Positions 5,101-5,361 of a stretch of DNA of 5,361 bases are shown piece by piece. The notes beneath the pieces are model-generated. The model worked only from the letters and a program-made list of their open reading frames with translations. It did not search any database and was not told where the DNA came from. Position 1 is the stretch's first letter. Each line of letters begins with the position of its first letter. The stretch is taken from positions 1 to 5,361 of the forward strand of contig JAAYZH010000039.1 in the NCBI GenBank assembly GCA_012514965.1. The letters are read 5' to 3'. This stretch comes from Clostridiaceae bacterium (GTDB lineage: Bacteria > Bacillota > Clostridia > Saccharofermentanales > Fastidiosipilaceae). Position numbers and translations under genes: made by a program.

Positions 5101-5361
5101 GGGGGCATGCGGACGTTTTCTTGGACAGTGTTAAACCGCTATGCCTTTCAGTTGTCGATACTGCAAAGGACTTTTTCCGCCCAGGGACATTTTGATTCTC
5201 TTCTCATTGTACCAATGCAGATACTGATCAAGGTATTTCATGAACTTTGCAAGGGTATGCGAGCTGAAATTCTCATCATAGAAACATTCCACCTTCATGC
5301 GGCCGAAGAAACCTTCGCAGGCAGCGTTATCGGGAGAACAACCTTTCTTTGACATGGAACG
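5097..5361 (-). mobile_element. IS3-family insertion sequence, transposase-3' end, runs off right edge
   Basis: The element is identified by its transposase (5131-5361) and by a terminal sequence between the stop codon and the neighbouring repeat. On the plus strand the end reads TG followed by a G-run, then GGACGTTTTCTTGGACAGTG (5111-5130). The TTGGACAGT part resembles the inner portion of IS150-group inverted repeats. IS3-family ends begin with TG, which puts the border at 5097 or 5099; the loss of repeat similarity at 5100 agrees. The other end, orfA and any target duplication lie outside the window. Confidence 0.75.
5131..5361 (-). CDS. IS3-family transposase (OrfB), C-terminal part only
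   Basis: This is the C-terminal 76 residues of a DDE (rve-type) transposase that catalyses cut-and-join of the IS ends. The frame is open to the right edge (an Arg and a Ser codon precede the Met at 5355), so that Met is internal, not the start. The visible part contains the last catalytic acid of the DDE triad in RSMSKKGCSPDNAACEGFFGR (E at the 16th visible residue), followed by the conserved C-terminal YLHWYNEKRIKMSLGGKSPLQYR block. The stop TAA (5133-5131) lies right next to the terminal inverted repeat, as usual in IS3 elements. Complete OrfB proteins are about 270-300 residues, so roughly 200 residues are missing. The visible portion has no frameshift and the element may be intact. Confidence 0.92.
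   Translation of the reverse strand, partial: RSMSKKGCSPDNAACEGFFGRMKVECFYDENFSSHTLAKFMKYLDQYLHWYNEKRIKMSLGGKSPLQYRQLKGIAV

Noticed and set aside
5023..5352. Plus-strand open frames across the IS end
   Set aside because: They run antisense to the transposase and through its terminal repeat; they are shadows.

Overview
The window looks like a piece of a Bacillota (Firmicutes) chromosome, probably from a clostridial gut- or mucosa-type lineage of intermediate GC. Three things suggest this: an LplB-type sugar ABC permease, a zinc-ribbon-bearing PlsC-like acyltransferase of a form I associate with clostridia, and an IS3-family transposase whose C-terminus resembles those common in gut Firmicutes. 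Purine-rich Shine-Dalgarno sites (GAGAGGGG, TAAGGAGG) fit. The assignment is inferred from protein resemblance only; there is no rRNA or tRNA in the window.

Layout. Positions 1-728 (minus strand) hold the N-terminal three quarters or so of an LplB-family inner-membrane permease for an oligosaccharide-type ABC importer; the gene runs off the left edge. Positions 729-1086 form an AT-richer divergent intergenic region with promoter-like elements facing both ways. To its right is a plus-strand series of three genes: an unrecognised two-helix membrane protein (1087-1887), a PlsC-like acyltransferase carrying a C-terminal zinc ribbon and an extra domain (2079-3470; an upstream TTG at 1905 is a less likely start), and a sodium/glutamate symporter of the GltS (ESS) family (3489-4898). 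The acyltransferase and symporter are 18 nt apart and probably cotranscribed. The membrane-protein gene is separated from the acyltransferase by a 191-nt gap that holds a start-stop mini-ORF, an extended -10-like element and a tandem 10-bp repeat.

After the symporter comes a strong hairpin (4928-4957). It is followed by a short structured repeat: one copy of about 71 nt that can fold into a long imperfect hairpin, and the first 22 nt of a second copy. The second copy is cut exactly where an IS3-family element begins. That element (about 5097 to the right edge) carries the C-terminal end of its DDE transposase on the minus strand.

How the genes work together: the permease belongs to a separate carbohydrate-import operon read leftward. 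The rightward genes combine membrane-lipid acylation with amino-acid (probably glutamate) uptake at the membrane. I see no evidence of a shared pathway beyond membrane location and probable cotranscription. Nothing here is a clear new defence or mobile system. The most interesting items are the zinc-ribbon acyltransferase with an altered motif III, the start-stop mini-ORF before it, and the structured repeat interrupted by the IS.
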